Notes: generated by a model not told the origin, from the sequence alone. A stretch of DNA of 13,136 nt from Bacteroidales bacterium (GCA_031286005.1 JAITVC010000195.1:1-13136), one strand, 5' to 3'. Counted from the first letter of the stretch, positions 1-7,493 are shown. Numbers and translations: made by a program.

Positions 1-463
1 TTCCATCCAAATCCATCACATTCGGTGAAGCAGAAATTTGTCCCGAAGTTTCAAAATTCCAGACCGTATCTTGTTTGGCTAATGAAATGGCCGACAAGAA
101 ACCATCAATACGTCCGATATAAAGTGTGGAATCGAAAATCATCGGCGTGGCATCCACCGCAGTTTCCAAAGCATAATTGAACACTTGTTTGCCATCGGTA
201 TTGACGCCGAAAATCCGTCCTCGCCGATCACTCCAATACGCCACCCTGTTATACACCACAAGCGACGATTTAGTGTAAGCATCACTCTTAAACGACCATA
301 AAAGCACCGGCTCATCCGGCAACGAAACATCAGTATAGCCTGTAAGACTCGGATTTCCTCGAAAAATAGGCCAACTATTCGACATTAAAACATCTCTATT
401 TTCCCCATTTTTACACGCTCCAAAAACGAAAATTAGTGATGCTATGATTGTAATCTTTTTCAT
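1..463 (-). CDS. PQQ-type beta-propeller repeat lipoprotein (N-terminal part, runs off the left edge)
   Basis: The open frame starts at ATG 461-463 and stays open to base 1, giving about 154 residues without a stop. It begins MKKITIIASLIFVFGAC, a short basic start, a hydrophobic run and a lipobox (FGA then Cys17), so the product is probably a lipoprotein exported through the inner membrane. The mature part opens with WPIFRGNPSLTG, typical of the first blade of BamB/PQQ-like propellers, and continues with blade-like segments such as ATPMIFDSTLYIGRIDG and ISASPNVMDLDG. Known relatives include scaffold-like BamB proteins and quinoprotein-like folds; the sequence here does not show that PQQ is bound. 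It starts only 9 bases after the stop of the iron-sulfur protein gene, so the two are probably co-transcribed. The function is unknown. The family assignment is fairly safe; BamB itself is possible but not shown. Confidence 0.82.
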   Translation of the reverse strand, partial: MKKITIIASLIFVFGACKNGENRDVLMSNSWPIFRGNPSLTGYTDVSLPDEPVLLWSFKSDAYTKSSLVVYNRVAYWSDRRGRIFGVNTDGKQVFNYALETAVDATPMIFDSTLYIGRIDGFLSAISLAKQDTVWNFETSGQISASPNVMDLDG

Positions 464-489
464 TCTCAATTCTTAATTCTCAATTCTCA
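462..489. repeat. Four tandem 7-base units across a stop/start junction
   Basis: Four consecutive copies of ATTCTCA (one is ATTCTTA) lie at 462-468, 469-475, 476-482 and 483-489. On the minus strand they form the last codons and the TAA of the iron-sulfur protein gene, the 9-base spacer, and the first bases of the lipoprotein start codon. Copy-number change by slippage would alter the C-terminal residues and the spacing to the next start. AT-rich repeats of this kind are common in Bacteroidota intergenic DNA. Confidence 0.7.
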
Positions 490-1081
490 ACTGATACAGC
501 GCCTGCGTAGGACAAATCCCCCACAATCTTTCATCCACATTCCCCACATTCTCTTCCGGCAAAACCACCTGCATCTCAAACCCTCTATTCATAAACGTAA
601 ACCCGTTATCGCTGTTATACACGCACAATCCGCAACGGATGCACTTAGCAACATCAAACCACAAATCGCCTTTCACGTGTTGAGGTTGCGCATCTTTTAT
701 TGCCGAATAGCGTGGGTATTTGGTCCATTTCGCTTTATAGGCGAGTGCGTTTCTGGAAAGCGAACAAGCCTTCGGATTGCACGGCGGACGGCATACAGCC
801 ATGTGATCGCTCAACAACAATTCCAATGCCTGACGACGCAAGTTTTTTACTTCATCGCTCTCGCTGTCAATGTTCATGCCTTCGGTAGCAACCGTTGAAC
901 ACGACGGAATAATTTGCCCTGTTGTACAGTTTTTTACCACGCAAACCATGCAAGACGATTGACATTTTTGGCCCTTTGCATAACAAAGCGAAGGCACATC
1001 AAAGCCTTCCCGCCGAAGAACTTCAATAAGTTTCTCGCCTTCGGAAACGTCAATCTCTTTATCGTTGATTCTGATTTTCAT
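473..1081 (-). CDS. NuoG/HoxU-like iron-sulfur protein ([2Fe-2S] plus [4Fe-4S] ferredoxin-type)
   Basis: The 202-residue protein has the layout of the N-terminal electron-transfer part of NADH dehydrogenase subunit G and of HoxU-type hydrogenase subunits, without any catalytic domain. A plant-type [2Fe-2S] fold spans about residues 1-75 with ligands Cys33, Cys44, Cys47 and Cys61. A His-Cys box follows at His93, Cys97, Cys101 and Cys106. The spacing H-x3-C-x3-C-x4-C differs from the usual H-x3-C-x2-C-x5-C. A further [4Fe-4S] site is CIRCGLC (Cys147, 150, 153) with Cys190 in ICPTQAL. There is no signal peptide, so it should be cytoplasmic, probably passing electrons between a diaphorase-type partner and another enzyme; neither partner is in the window. 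It is the first gene of a leftward unit with the propeller lipoprotein, with a good promoter match about 40 bases upstream. The start at 1081 is the first ATG and gives a full domain. The family call is firm; the biological role is not. Confidence 0.88.
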   Translation of the reverse strand: MKIRINDKEIDVSEGEKLIEVLRREGFDVPSLCYAKGQKCQSSCMVCVVKNCTTGQIIPSCSTVATEGMNIDSESDEVKNLRRQALELLLSDHMAVCRPPCNPKACSLSRNALAYKAKWTKYPRYSAIKDAQPQHVKGDLWFDVAKCIRCGLCVYNSDNGFTFMNRGFEMQVVLPEENVGNVDERLWGICPTQALYQLRIEN

Positions 1082-1122
1082 AGTTTGAATTGTTTTTAAC
1101 TTCGTTGAGAGCTTCGCCGTTG

Positions 1123-1153
1123 CAAAGATACAAAAAAGTTATGAACGCCGCAA
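1123..1153 (-). promoter_or_regulatory. Bacteroidota-type promoter for the iron-sulfur protein gene
   Basis: On the minus strand TATCTTTG (1130-1123) matches the Bacteroides -7 consensus TAnnTTTG. A TTG (1153-1151) lies 20 bases upstream, close to the usual 19-base spacing of the -33 element. The predicted transcription start, near 1119, leaves a leader of about 38 bases. Confidence 0.65.
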
Positions 1154-1202
1154 GCCCTCAATGAAGTATCCTGTATTGCCCCTATAATCTCTACCCTCTT
1201 TG

Positions 1203-1232
1203 AAAAAAGGCACTTTTGGGGTACCTTTTTTT
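1203..1232. other. Terminator-like hairpin between two divergent genes
   Basis: A6-GG at 1203-1210 pairs with CC-T6 at 1224-1231. The stem continues past one C/A mismatch with AC/GT and closes on a loop TTTTGGG (1214-1220) plus one base. Both strands end in a T run, so it resembles a bidirectional intrinsic terminator. No recognised gene ends here: both neighbours start on either side of it. It may end an unseen small transcript, insulate the two promoters, or be a remnant. I found no ORF of note in 1082-1343. Confidence 0.5.
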
Positions 1233-1313
1233 GTGTTCATCACTATTCACTAATTAACAACCGTTCGTGAATAAAAACCTTAACCCGACATACCAATATT
1301 CGCTTATTTTTGG

Positions 1314-1321
1314 TAAATTTG
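1314..1321 (+). promoter_or_regulatory. Putative -7 element of the ftsZ promoter
   Basis: TAAATTTG fits the TAnnTTTG consensus and lies 22 bases before the ftsZ start codon. The predicted transcription start is near 1325, giving a leader of about 19 bases. I could not find a TTG at the expected -33 distance, so this is a weaker match than the one serving the divergent gene. Confidence 0.45.
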
Positions 1322-1343
1322 CACTTTAGTAAAACTCACGACA

Positions 1344-2915
1344 ATGGAAGATATTCTACAATTTGACATCCCAATGCAACAATCCTCTTACATCAAAGTA
1401 ATTGGCGTTGGCGGTGGCGGCGGGAACGCTGTAAATCACATGTACAGACGCGGTATTAAGGGCGTTGATTTTATAGTTTGCAACACGGATGCTTCGGCGT
1501 TGGATAAAAGTCCTGTACCCAACAAAATTCAGCTGGGCAAGGGGTTGGGTGCAGGCAATGTGCCCGCTGTTGCGGAAAAAGCGGCTCTTGACAAGGCCGA
1601 TGAGATTAAAGCCACTTTTGCAAGCAACACGCAAATGGTGTTTATTGCTGCCGGTATGGGCGGCGGAACGGGAACAGGCGCTGCGCCTGTTGTGGCCAAA
1701 TTGTTGAAAGAAATCGAATTGGAAGACGATGAGGTGAAAAATATTTTGACCGTTGCCGTTGTCAACACGCCTTATACCAAAGAAGGTCGCAAGCGCATCG
1801 AACAGGCCAAAGCCGGTATCGAAGAACTTCGCAAATATGTGGATGCTATCATCATTGTTCACAATGATAAACTTCGTGAACTTGGCGGAAACTGCGGCAT
1901 GAGCCAAGCTTTTGCCCGTGCCGATGAAATTATCGCTACGGCCGTGAAAGGCATGGCCGAAATCATGACGGTGGATTCGAGTATTCATATTGACTTTAGG
2001 GATGTGAACACGGTTGTGGAAAAAAGTGGTGTTGCCTTGATGAGTTGCGGCGAGGCCGAAGGCGAAAACCGTGCGCATGAGGCCATCACGCAAGCGTTGG
2101 CATCTCCACTGCTCAATGATAACAATATTATTGGTGCGAAAAACGTATTGCTCTATTTCTCTTCGTCGGCCGAACATGAAATGACTCACGATGAGTGGGA
2201 CGAAATTACCGACATCGTTCTAAAAGCCACCGGAAAAGATGCTGCTGATATGATTTGGGGTATGGGTATTGATGATTCGCTAGGCGACAAATTGGCAATA
2301 ACTCTTGTGGCTACGGGATTTTCGGGAGCCGAATTATATCCTAATCCCGAAGATCGGGTTGTGATTCGTCTGGACGATAAACTTCCGGAAACGGAAATCG
2401 CAGCACCTGCCACTCCCCTCTTTGAAACAGCCAAAGCACCTGAGAGACCGGCTCCTCCGGTATACCATATTGATGATAAATGGGACGAGCCTTTCACGGC
2501 TTCAAAGCCTATCTCGATGGCTCAAAAAACAGAGGCTTCCAGTTTGGAACTGTCGTTTAACTCCTTAGAGCAACGCTTTGCGGAAACCGTTAAATCCAAC
2601 GAATTACCGATAGATGAAATCGAGCCGTATTTGCGCCCTGCTCAAACCGAAATGCCGACAGCGGCGGCTCCTTCCATAGACCTTAATCGCTTTCAAAATT
2701 ACAGCGTAGACCGCAGCGAACGCCTTCGACAATTGAGTGCTCAAACAAAAACCGTTGAGGGTTTGGAAGAGCTTGAACGCATTCCGGCTTATATGCGCCA
2801 GAATGTGAAATTGGAAGAGCCTGTACATTCGTCAGCATCTGAAATGCCTCGCTACAATCTTACCGAGAACGGCAAGGTCGTTAGCAACAAGTTTCTGCAC
2901 GATAATGTAGATTAA
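1344..2915 (+). CDS. ftsZ: Cell division GTPase FtsZ
   Basis: FtsZ polymerises with GTP into the Z-ring that organises septation at midcell. The 523-residue protein has the nucleotide loop GVGGGGGNAVNHM (21-33), NTDASAL (47-53), the tubulin signature GGGTGTG (106-112), the KEGRKR segment with Glu147 and Arg151, NDKL (174-177) and Asp194. The T7 loop is DFRD, with Asp217 and Asp220 in place of the catalytic acid pair, so it should be an active GTPase. Two features are less usual: about eight acidic residues (125-132) between the helix after the signature and the next strand, and His215 where Asn is common in the T7 loop. The globular part ends near residue 330. A long variable linker follows, then the C-terminal peptide FLHDNVD, typical of Bacteroidota. 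It has its own upstream region and a terminator, with no ftsA, ftsQ or mur gene beside it in the window. Confidence 0.98.
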   Translation: MEDILQFDIPMQQSSYIKVIGVGGGGGNAVNHMYRRGIKGVDFIVCNTDASALDKSPVPNKIQLGKGLGAGNVPAVAEKAALDKADEIKATFASNTQMVFIAAGMGGGTGTGAAPVVAKLLKEIELEDDEVKNILTVAVVNTPYTKEGRKRIEQAKAGIEELRKYVDAIIIVHNDKLRELGGNCGMSQAFARADEIIATAVKGMAEIMTVDSSIHIDFRDVNTVVEKSGVALMSCGEAEGENRAHEAITQALASPLLNDNNIIGAKNVLLYFSSSAEHEMTHDEWDEITDIVLKATGKDAADMIWGMGIDDSLGDKLAITLVATGFSGAELYPNPEDRVVIRLDDKLPETEIAAPATPLFETAKAPERPAPPVYHIDDKWDEPFTASKPISMAQKTEASSLELSFNSLEQRFAETVKSNELPIDEIEPYLRPAQTEMPTAAAPSIDLNRFQNYSVDRSERLRQLSAQTKTVEGLEELERIPAYMRQNVKLEEPVHSSASEMPRYNLTENGKVVSNKFLHDNVD

Positions 2916-2917
2916 TG

Positions 2918-2951
2918 AAAAAGCCTTGTTTTTGAAACAAGGCTTTTTTTT
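2918..2951. terminator. Bidirectional intrinsic terminator between ftsZ and the convergent lipoprotein gene
   Basis: A perfect 14-bp stem, AAAAAGCCTTGTTT (2918-2931) with AAACAAGGCTTTTT (2935-2948), closes on a 3-base loop TTG. It is followed by T on the plus strand (eight T in all at 2944-2951) and ends in five T on the minus strand. It begins two bases after the ftsZ stop and ends four bases before the stop of the convergent gene, so it can serve both. Confidence 0.9.
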
Positions 2952-2955
2952 ACGA

Positions 2956-4617
2956 TTACAATTTCCATTCCTCTTCATAATCCCAATCGGCTTGCAATGG
3001 CAGGGTTTTGGGAAGGATAAAAACAGTTTCCGGCAAACGTTGTTCACGCAGGTTTCCTGCATCCCAACGGCCATTGAGGTTTCTATCTTGAATTAAGCGC
3101 AAGCGGTATGAAGCCGGTTTCAATGTTGTGAACGATGCACTATCCGATTCGAGTATCTGTTGTTGGACCATCTCTAATTTTTCATTCAGTACTTGCAAAA
3201 TGCACGAGCCTTTAGGCTTATTGAGCAGTTTGACGTGCAGGCGAGAATAGCTTTCCGGAAAGGTTGTTCTAAATTTCAGTGTCAGCGTATCGTCGTTGGT
3301 TTGATCAAAATAATCCATCAGCAAACTGTCGGGAATCATCAAGGAGTAGGACACTTTTTGCTTCAACGGCGTTTCAAACACTATCTGCGTGCGAGATGCA
3401 TTGAACGAGTATTCCGTTAGAGGAATGGTATCTGTTTCGCCAAATAACCAAAATGTTGCGGAGTCGTTAATCTTACGCAGAGGCGTGCTAAATGATAGTT
3501 TTAATGTGTCGAAATAGGCCAATTCGGATCCGGTTGCAAGTGAAACTTTGAACGGTTGCACATCTTCTTTTGTGTTCAAAAGTTTCAACGTGTCGCTATA
3601 TGCCCCATCTTGCACATAAAGTAGAAGGTTTGTAATTCCTTTCTCGATAAAAAAGATTTCAGCTTTGTTTTTGGTTTCATTCCAACGAACGTAATGATTG
3701 TTGAAGTTATCGGGTTGTAATATCCGAAATTCGGCTTGCTTGGTAGGGTTTCGAAATTCAACCGTAACGGCAGTTCCGGAAGTAAATTCGGATTTGTTTA
3801 CGCTTTGCGGCAGGTCTTGCTTGAACATCAACAATTGGTATCCGCTGCGATACAGATTATTCACAGAGTCCACAATCAACGAACTATCGGCTGTACTGCA
3901 ACTATCCGGGAACACCGGCATTTCTATCAGTTTAGGCGATACACAGGCTTGCAAAAAGGCGGTTTCTTCTTGCAAAGAGTCGTAAGTCCAATCATTGTTT
4001 CCGTCTTTTATGGCTGCTAAGAAATAACAACCTTGATGCAAATATTTGGCATGAAACAAGCCGTCTTTATTGGTTTTGGCGATATAGAGCGGGCGAGTTT
4101 CCTTTGTCGCTAAATCCGAAAGTTCGGACAACAGTGTTATCCCCACATCCTTTACCGGTTGCAGGGTGTACGCATCTAATACTTCGCCAAGCACACTCAA
4201 CATGTCAATCGTTTTGCCCGTTGAAAAAACATATTCATAATTGGGTAAGATATTGCCTTCATTATTGTCGGCCAGCGCATCTCCAAACGAAATCACATAC
4301 GTTGAATTGGGTCGGAGCGTATCTTTCAAACCAATGGTCAGCGTGCGGTTATTGGCTCGAATATCCGGCCTTGCCATCGGCGGCGAAACCGTTAGCTGTT
4401 TATTTAAATCGGTTAACTTAACATTCTCGTCAAACTTCACCGTTATGGTCGTTGCCTTGAAATTGGTCGAGGCATTCATCGGTTGGGTGTAAAGCGGAAC
4501 AGGCGGTGTTTCATCTTGAGGACCTCCCGTTGGACGTCCGGGCGTGGCACACGAGAAAAACAGGATGATGGCTAAAAAGCCAAAACAGAGGTTGCAATAT
4601 CGTTTGATTGAGTTCAT
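2956..4617 (-). CDS. Ig-like domain lipoprotein (SbsA/Big_5-type), envelope protein
   Basis: This 553-residue protein belongs to a lipoprotein family widespread in Bacteroidota, of unassigned function. I chose the ATG at 4615-4617 because it gives a compact signal peptide, MNSIKRY then a hydrophobic run to LFFSC, with lipidated Cys23. An earlier in-frame ATG at 4659 would overlap the receptor gene and bury the signal. After Cys23 comes the family hallmark PTGGPQDETPP. A Big_5-type Ig domain spans about 36-136 (FDENVKL, LRPNSTYVISFGDALAD). A second beta-rich module near 139-230 contains GEVLDAYTLQPVKDVGITL, resembling a carboxypeptidase regulatory fold. The C-terminal domain carries DRNLNGRWDAGN (about 511-522), a calcium-loop-like motif, and ends EEEWKL. 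It lies 16 bases after the receptor stop and is probably the last gene of the operon. A surface or periplasmic role is inferred. Confidence 0.85.
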   Translation of the reverse strand: MNSIKRYCNLCFGFLAIILFFSCATPGRPTGGPQDETPPVPLYTQPMNASTNFKATTITVKFDENVKLTDLNKQLTVSPPMARPDIRANNRTLTIGLKDTLRPNSTYVISFGDALADNNEGNILPNYEYVFSTGKTIDMLSVLGEVLDAYTLQPVKDVGITLLSELSDLATKETRPLYIAKTNKDGLFHAKYLHQGCYFLAAIKDGNNDWTYDSLQEETAFLQACVSPKLIEMPVFPDSCSTADSSLIVDSVNNLYRSGYQLLMFKQDLPQSVNKSEFTSGTAVTVEFRNPTKQAEFRILQPDNFNNHYVRWNETKNKAEIFFIEKGITNLLLYVQDGAYSDTLKLLNTKEDVQPFKVSLATGSELAYFDTLKLSFSTPLRKINDSATFWLFGETDTIPLTEYSFNASRTQIVFETPLKQKVSYSLMIPDSLLMDYFDQTNDDTLTLKFRTTFPESYSRLHVKLLNKPKGSCILQVLNEKLEMVQQQILESDSASFTTLKPASYRLRLIQDRNLNGRWDAGNLREQRLPETVFILPKTLPLQADWDYEEEWKL

Positions 4618-4633
4618 AAAGTTTGTAAATGCT

Positions 4634-6814
4634 TTAAAATTCCACACTAAGTTTGACATTAATTCGCCGAGATGTAAGGTAATTCGCCACGGCGTATTGG
4701 TTGTTGTTGAAATCCGAAATCCACAAATATGAGATGGTATTGTTCATATCGAACATATTGAAGATTTCGGCGCTCAGCCAGAGTTTGCCGAGATTAAACG
4801 CTTTCACGTGATACGACAGCCCCAAATCCACACGCCGATAGGCCGGCAAGCGGAAATTATTGCGCTGCTGAAACATTTCGGTATGCTTCAACGCATCCGG
4901 CGAGCCATACGGTAATCCGGTTCCAAACACCAAATTCAAATGGGCTTTCAGACGATCGTTTCCGGGTAAATTATCTTGGAAGAAGACATTAAAATTCACA
5001 CGCTGATCCGTTGGACGCGGCACATACGACATACCATTAATGCGTTCTTTCGCACTCATAAATGACAGGCTTACCCACGATTCCGCTCCTTCTATCACTT
5101 CGCCCGCCAATCTCAAATCCAAACCCATTGTATAACCTTCTCCCATATTTCTCGCCAAATACCGCACGCGAACATTGTCGATTTCATACGGAATTAGATT
5201 ACTCAAAGCCTTGTAATACGCATCAGCCGTGAATTTGAACGGTTGCCCCCAGATGTTCAAATAATAATCTGTTCCAGCCACAACGTGAATGGAGCGTTGT
5301 GATTTGATGTTCGTATTCAATTCGCCGCTCAAATCTCGCAACTCACGATAAAACGGCGGTTGATAATACAAACCGGATGCAAATCTGAACGACCAATCCG
5401 TTAAACGTTTTGGCGCATACGTTAACGATGCACGAGGACTGATTAAAAATTCACGATTAAAATCCCAATACGACATCCGTAATCCAACCACCAAAGCCAG
5501 TTCCGTGGATAGTTCCAAATTGTTTTGAACAAATGCTTGGTAGCGATTGGATACTAAATGCCGGTCGGACTTGTAAGCATTCTGCAACAACGGTGGCCGA
5601 GAGGGATTGATTCCGCCAATCGAATCGAGAGGCGGATGCGGCAAGTTATAACCCACGGAATCCACCATCTTCCATTCATTCAGATAATCCAAAATATCTT
5701 CACGTTGAAATTTTAAACCCCAAAGCCAATACATTTTGGAAGTTAGATAGCGTCCCGAATAATTCGCATTGTAAATGATGGCATCCAACTCGTTTCTCGC
5801 ATGATTCAAGTAAGCGCCATGTCCCAACGTTTCCGTTGGATTACCATATTCATCGCTGTTTCCATCCATGTTGATTTCACTCAACGAATAAATGCCGTAA
5901 ATATCAAAAAACTCCCGTTCGACAGATTGGTAACCGGTTAGTGAAATCCGGTGTTGCACGTTTACCGTTGGGTTATAGGCGGCCGAGATAGTGCCGAATA
6001 CGCTGTTAAACCGGTCCGTTTCCTGACCTTGAAACTGCACATAGACCCCTCTCGTATCAAGTCCCATACTGAAATTCGTTCGCCGTGAAGTGGGCACAAA
6101 CTGATATTTATTAATCGCCAAATTGCCCAGAAAATCCAACTCCCAATGCGAGTTGGGCGTGTAAGACAGATAGGTTTGCACATCGGTAAACGATGGCTTG
6201 TAATCGCCTTTGGTATCCAGCGTTCCCAGTAAATATTGATTGGATTTTTGGCGAACGCCTATCAATCCTTTCACTTTCTGATTTCTCGTTGCGCCTTCCA
6301 AATGCGCTGAAACGCCTAACAAATCAAGTGCAACAGAGCCTGCAAAGGCCGTTGGCCGTTTGTAACGAATATCCAAAACCGACGACATCTTATCGCCATA
6401 TTTCGCATCAAACCCACCGGCCGAAAACCGCACCGTTGAAACCAAATCGGGGTTGATAAAACTCAACCCTTCCTGCTCGCCGGAACGGATGAGAAACGGT
6501 CGAAATATCTCAACATCGTTCACGTATACCAAGTTTTCGTCGTAGTTTCCGCCACGCACCGAATATTGCGAACTCAATTCGTTGTTGGAGTTCACACCCG
6601 GCAGGGTTTTTATGAGCGCTTCCACGCTGTTGCTGACCGATGGCAGCTTGCGCACCAAGTTCGGGTCGGCAACCACCGTTCTGGACATTCTATCGCCATG
6701 CACTTCCACGCCCGAAATTTTGTGAATATCGGATGTATCTTTCTGCTGTGCCTGTATTAACGGCATATTCAAAAGACATACGGATGCAAAAAAAAGGCAT
6801 GTTCTAAGGCTCAT
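4634..6814 (-). CDS. TonB-dependent outer-membrane receptor
   Basis: A 22-stranded-barrel receptor of this kind imports a ligand across the outer membrane using TonB energy; the ligand cannot be read from the sequence. I start it at ATG 6812-6814 (726 residues), where MSLRTCLFFASVCLL then PLIQA gives a clean signal peptide. The frame extends 27 codons further upstream, but that start would place a basic stretch before the signal and overlap the preceding gene much more. The plug domain covers roughly residues 37-150, with YSVRGGNYDENLVYVNDVEI (84-103) and FSAGGFDAKYGDKMSSVLDI (130-149). The remainder is barrel with alternating aromatic strands, ending in KLSVEF, a terminal Phe as expected for Bam-dependent insertion. 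Unlike many Bacteroidota receptors it has no N-terminal carboxypeptidase-regulatory domain; the gene just upstream encodes one separately. The 11-base overlap with that gene suggests translational coupling. No susD-like partner is present. Confidence 0.93.
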   Translation of the reverse strand: MSLRTCLFFASVCLLNMPLIQAQQKDTSDIHKISGVEVHGDRMSRTVVADPNLVRKLPSVSNSVEALIKTLPGVNSNNELSSQYSVRGGNYDENLVYVNDVEIFRPFLIRSGEQEGLSFINPDLVSTVRFSAGGFDAKYGDKMSSVLDIRYKRPTAFAGSVALDLLGVSAHLEGATRNQKVKGLIGVRQKSNQYLLGTLDTKGDYKPSFTDVQTYLSYTPNSHWELDFLGNLAINKYQFVPTSRRTNFSMGLDTRGVYVQFQGQETDRFNSVFGTISAAYNPTVNVQHRISLTGYQSVEREFFDIYGIYSLSEINMDGNSDEYGNPTETLGHGAYLNHARNELDAIIYNANYSGRYLTSKMYWLWGLKFQREDILDYLNEWKMVDSVGYNLPHPPLDSIGGINPSRPPLLQNAYKSDRHLVSNRYQAFVQNNLELSTELALVVGLRMSYWDFNREFLISPRASLTYAPKRLTDWSFRFASGLYYQPPFYRELRDLSGELNTNIKSQRSIHVVAGTDYYLNIWGQPFKFTADAYYKALSNLIPYEIDNVRVRYLARNMGEGYTMGLDLRLAGEVIEGAESWVSLSFMSAKERINGMSYVPRPTDQRVNFNVFFQDNLPGNDRLKAHLNLVFGTGLPYGSPDALKHTEMFQQRNNFRLPAYRRVDLGLSYHVKAFNLGKLWLSAEIFNMFDMNNTISYLWISDFNNNQYAVANYLTSRRINVKLSVEF

Positions 6815-7481
6815 ACAAATCCCAATCACGGGCTTTTTGTTTCTTTTTCTCTTCTTTCTGAGCATTCCAAATGCGCAGGAATTGCGCCCAGGCAAACGGA
6901 TTGGTCAAATTGTTCGGCTGATATTGTCCGGCGTAATACAATTGGTCGCTTTTGTTCTGAATGAAATTTTTGTAATTCATGCCGGCATCCATTTTTGTAT
7001 ATTTGGCCCGCTCTTTGAGCGACGACAAGAGGGTGTTTTTGCGTGCGATTTCATACTCATCGTCCGGCACATTTAAATTCAAAAAGGCTTCTCGAAACTT
7101 TTCTTTACTTGGCCATGGATAAATCACGGTGATTGGTAATTCGGTGGTATCTTTCATCAACGATTGATAAAGCGTGTAGCGGTCGGCCGTGATGGTATCG
7201 GGAATCTTTACCGTTACCGTGCGAAAGCCGATGCTTGTAAACATGAGATTAACGCCTGCATACGTTACTATTGAGAAGAAACCCGTTGCATCCGCCGCCG
7301 TTCCCCGATATGAGCCTTTAACACCGATATTGGCATACGGCACGGGCACCAGGTTTTCGTTATCCATAACTACGCCGGAGATTTGTACCACCTTGCGAGG
7401 CTCCAACGTTTGAGCCATCGAACCGTATCCTACCAAAATCAGGCAGAAAAAAACTATGAATTTGTGTGCCAAATAAATCAT
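6804..7481 (-). CDS. Secreted carboxypeptidase-like regulatory-domain protein
   Basis: The 225-residue product starts MIYLAHKFIVFFCLILVGYGSMAQ, a signal peptide probably cut after MAQ or just before. Residues about 28-110 form a CarboxypepD_reg-like beta-sandwich (VQISGVVMDNENLVPVPYAN, then GTAADATGFFSIV and FTSIGFRTVTV). The second half contains TVIYPWPSKEKFREAFLNL, a conserved stretch in this Bacteroidota family, and ends in a charged tail, EEKKKQKARDWDLYEP. The open frame extends five codons upstream to a TTG, but that TTG lies inside the -7 promoter element, so ATG 7479-7481 is the start. It is the first gene of the operon with the receptor and the Ig-like lipoprotein. The same domain is often fused to TonB receptors, so a periplasmic partner role for the receptor is a reasonable inference; there is no sign of peptidase activity. 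Confidence 0.87.
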   Translation of the reverse strand: MIYLAHKFIVFFCLILVGYGSMAQTLEPRKVVQISGVVMDNENLVPVPYANIGVKGSYRGTAADATGFFSIVTYAGVNLMFTSIGFRTVTVKIPDTITADRYTLYQSLMKDTTELPITVIYPWPSKEKFREAFLNLNVPDDEYEIARKNTLLSSLKERAKYTKMDAGMNYKNFIQNKSDQLYYAGQYQPNNLTNPFAWAQFLRIWNAQKEEKKKQKARDWDLYEP

Positions 7482-7485
7482 CGTG

Positions 7486-7493
7486 CAAAGATA
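7486..7493 (-). promoter_or_regulatory. -7 promoter element directly before the receptor operon
   Basis: On the minus strand TATCTTTG (7493-7486) followed by CA is an exact match to TAnnTTTG and is identical to the element before the iron-sulfur protein gene. It ends four bases before the ATG at 7481, so transcription would start at or next to the start codon. No TTG is seen at the expected -33 distance. Confidence 0.55.

Noticed and set aside
139..330. A 63-codon minus-strand open frame
   Set aside because: It lies out of frame within the propeller lipoprotein gene, which has a signal peptide and propeller motifs in the correct frame.
1356..2189. A 277-codon minus-strand open frame opposite ftsZ
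   Set aside because: It is the antisense shadow of a clear ftsZ coding sequence, and its translation shows no recognisable domain.
6815..6895. Upstream ATG for the TonB-dependent receptor adding 27 residues
   Set aside because: It would put a strongly basic stretch ahead of the signal peptide and overlap the preceding gene by about 90 bases; ATG 6812-6814 gives a normal signal peptide.
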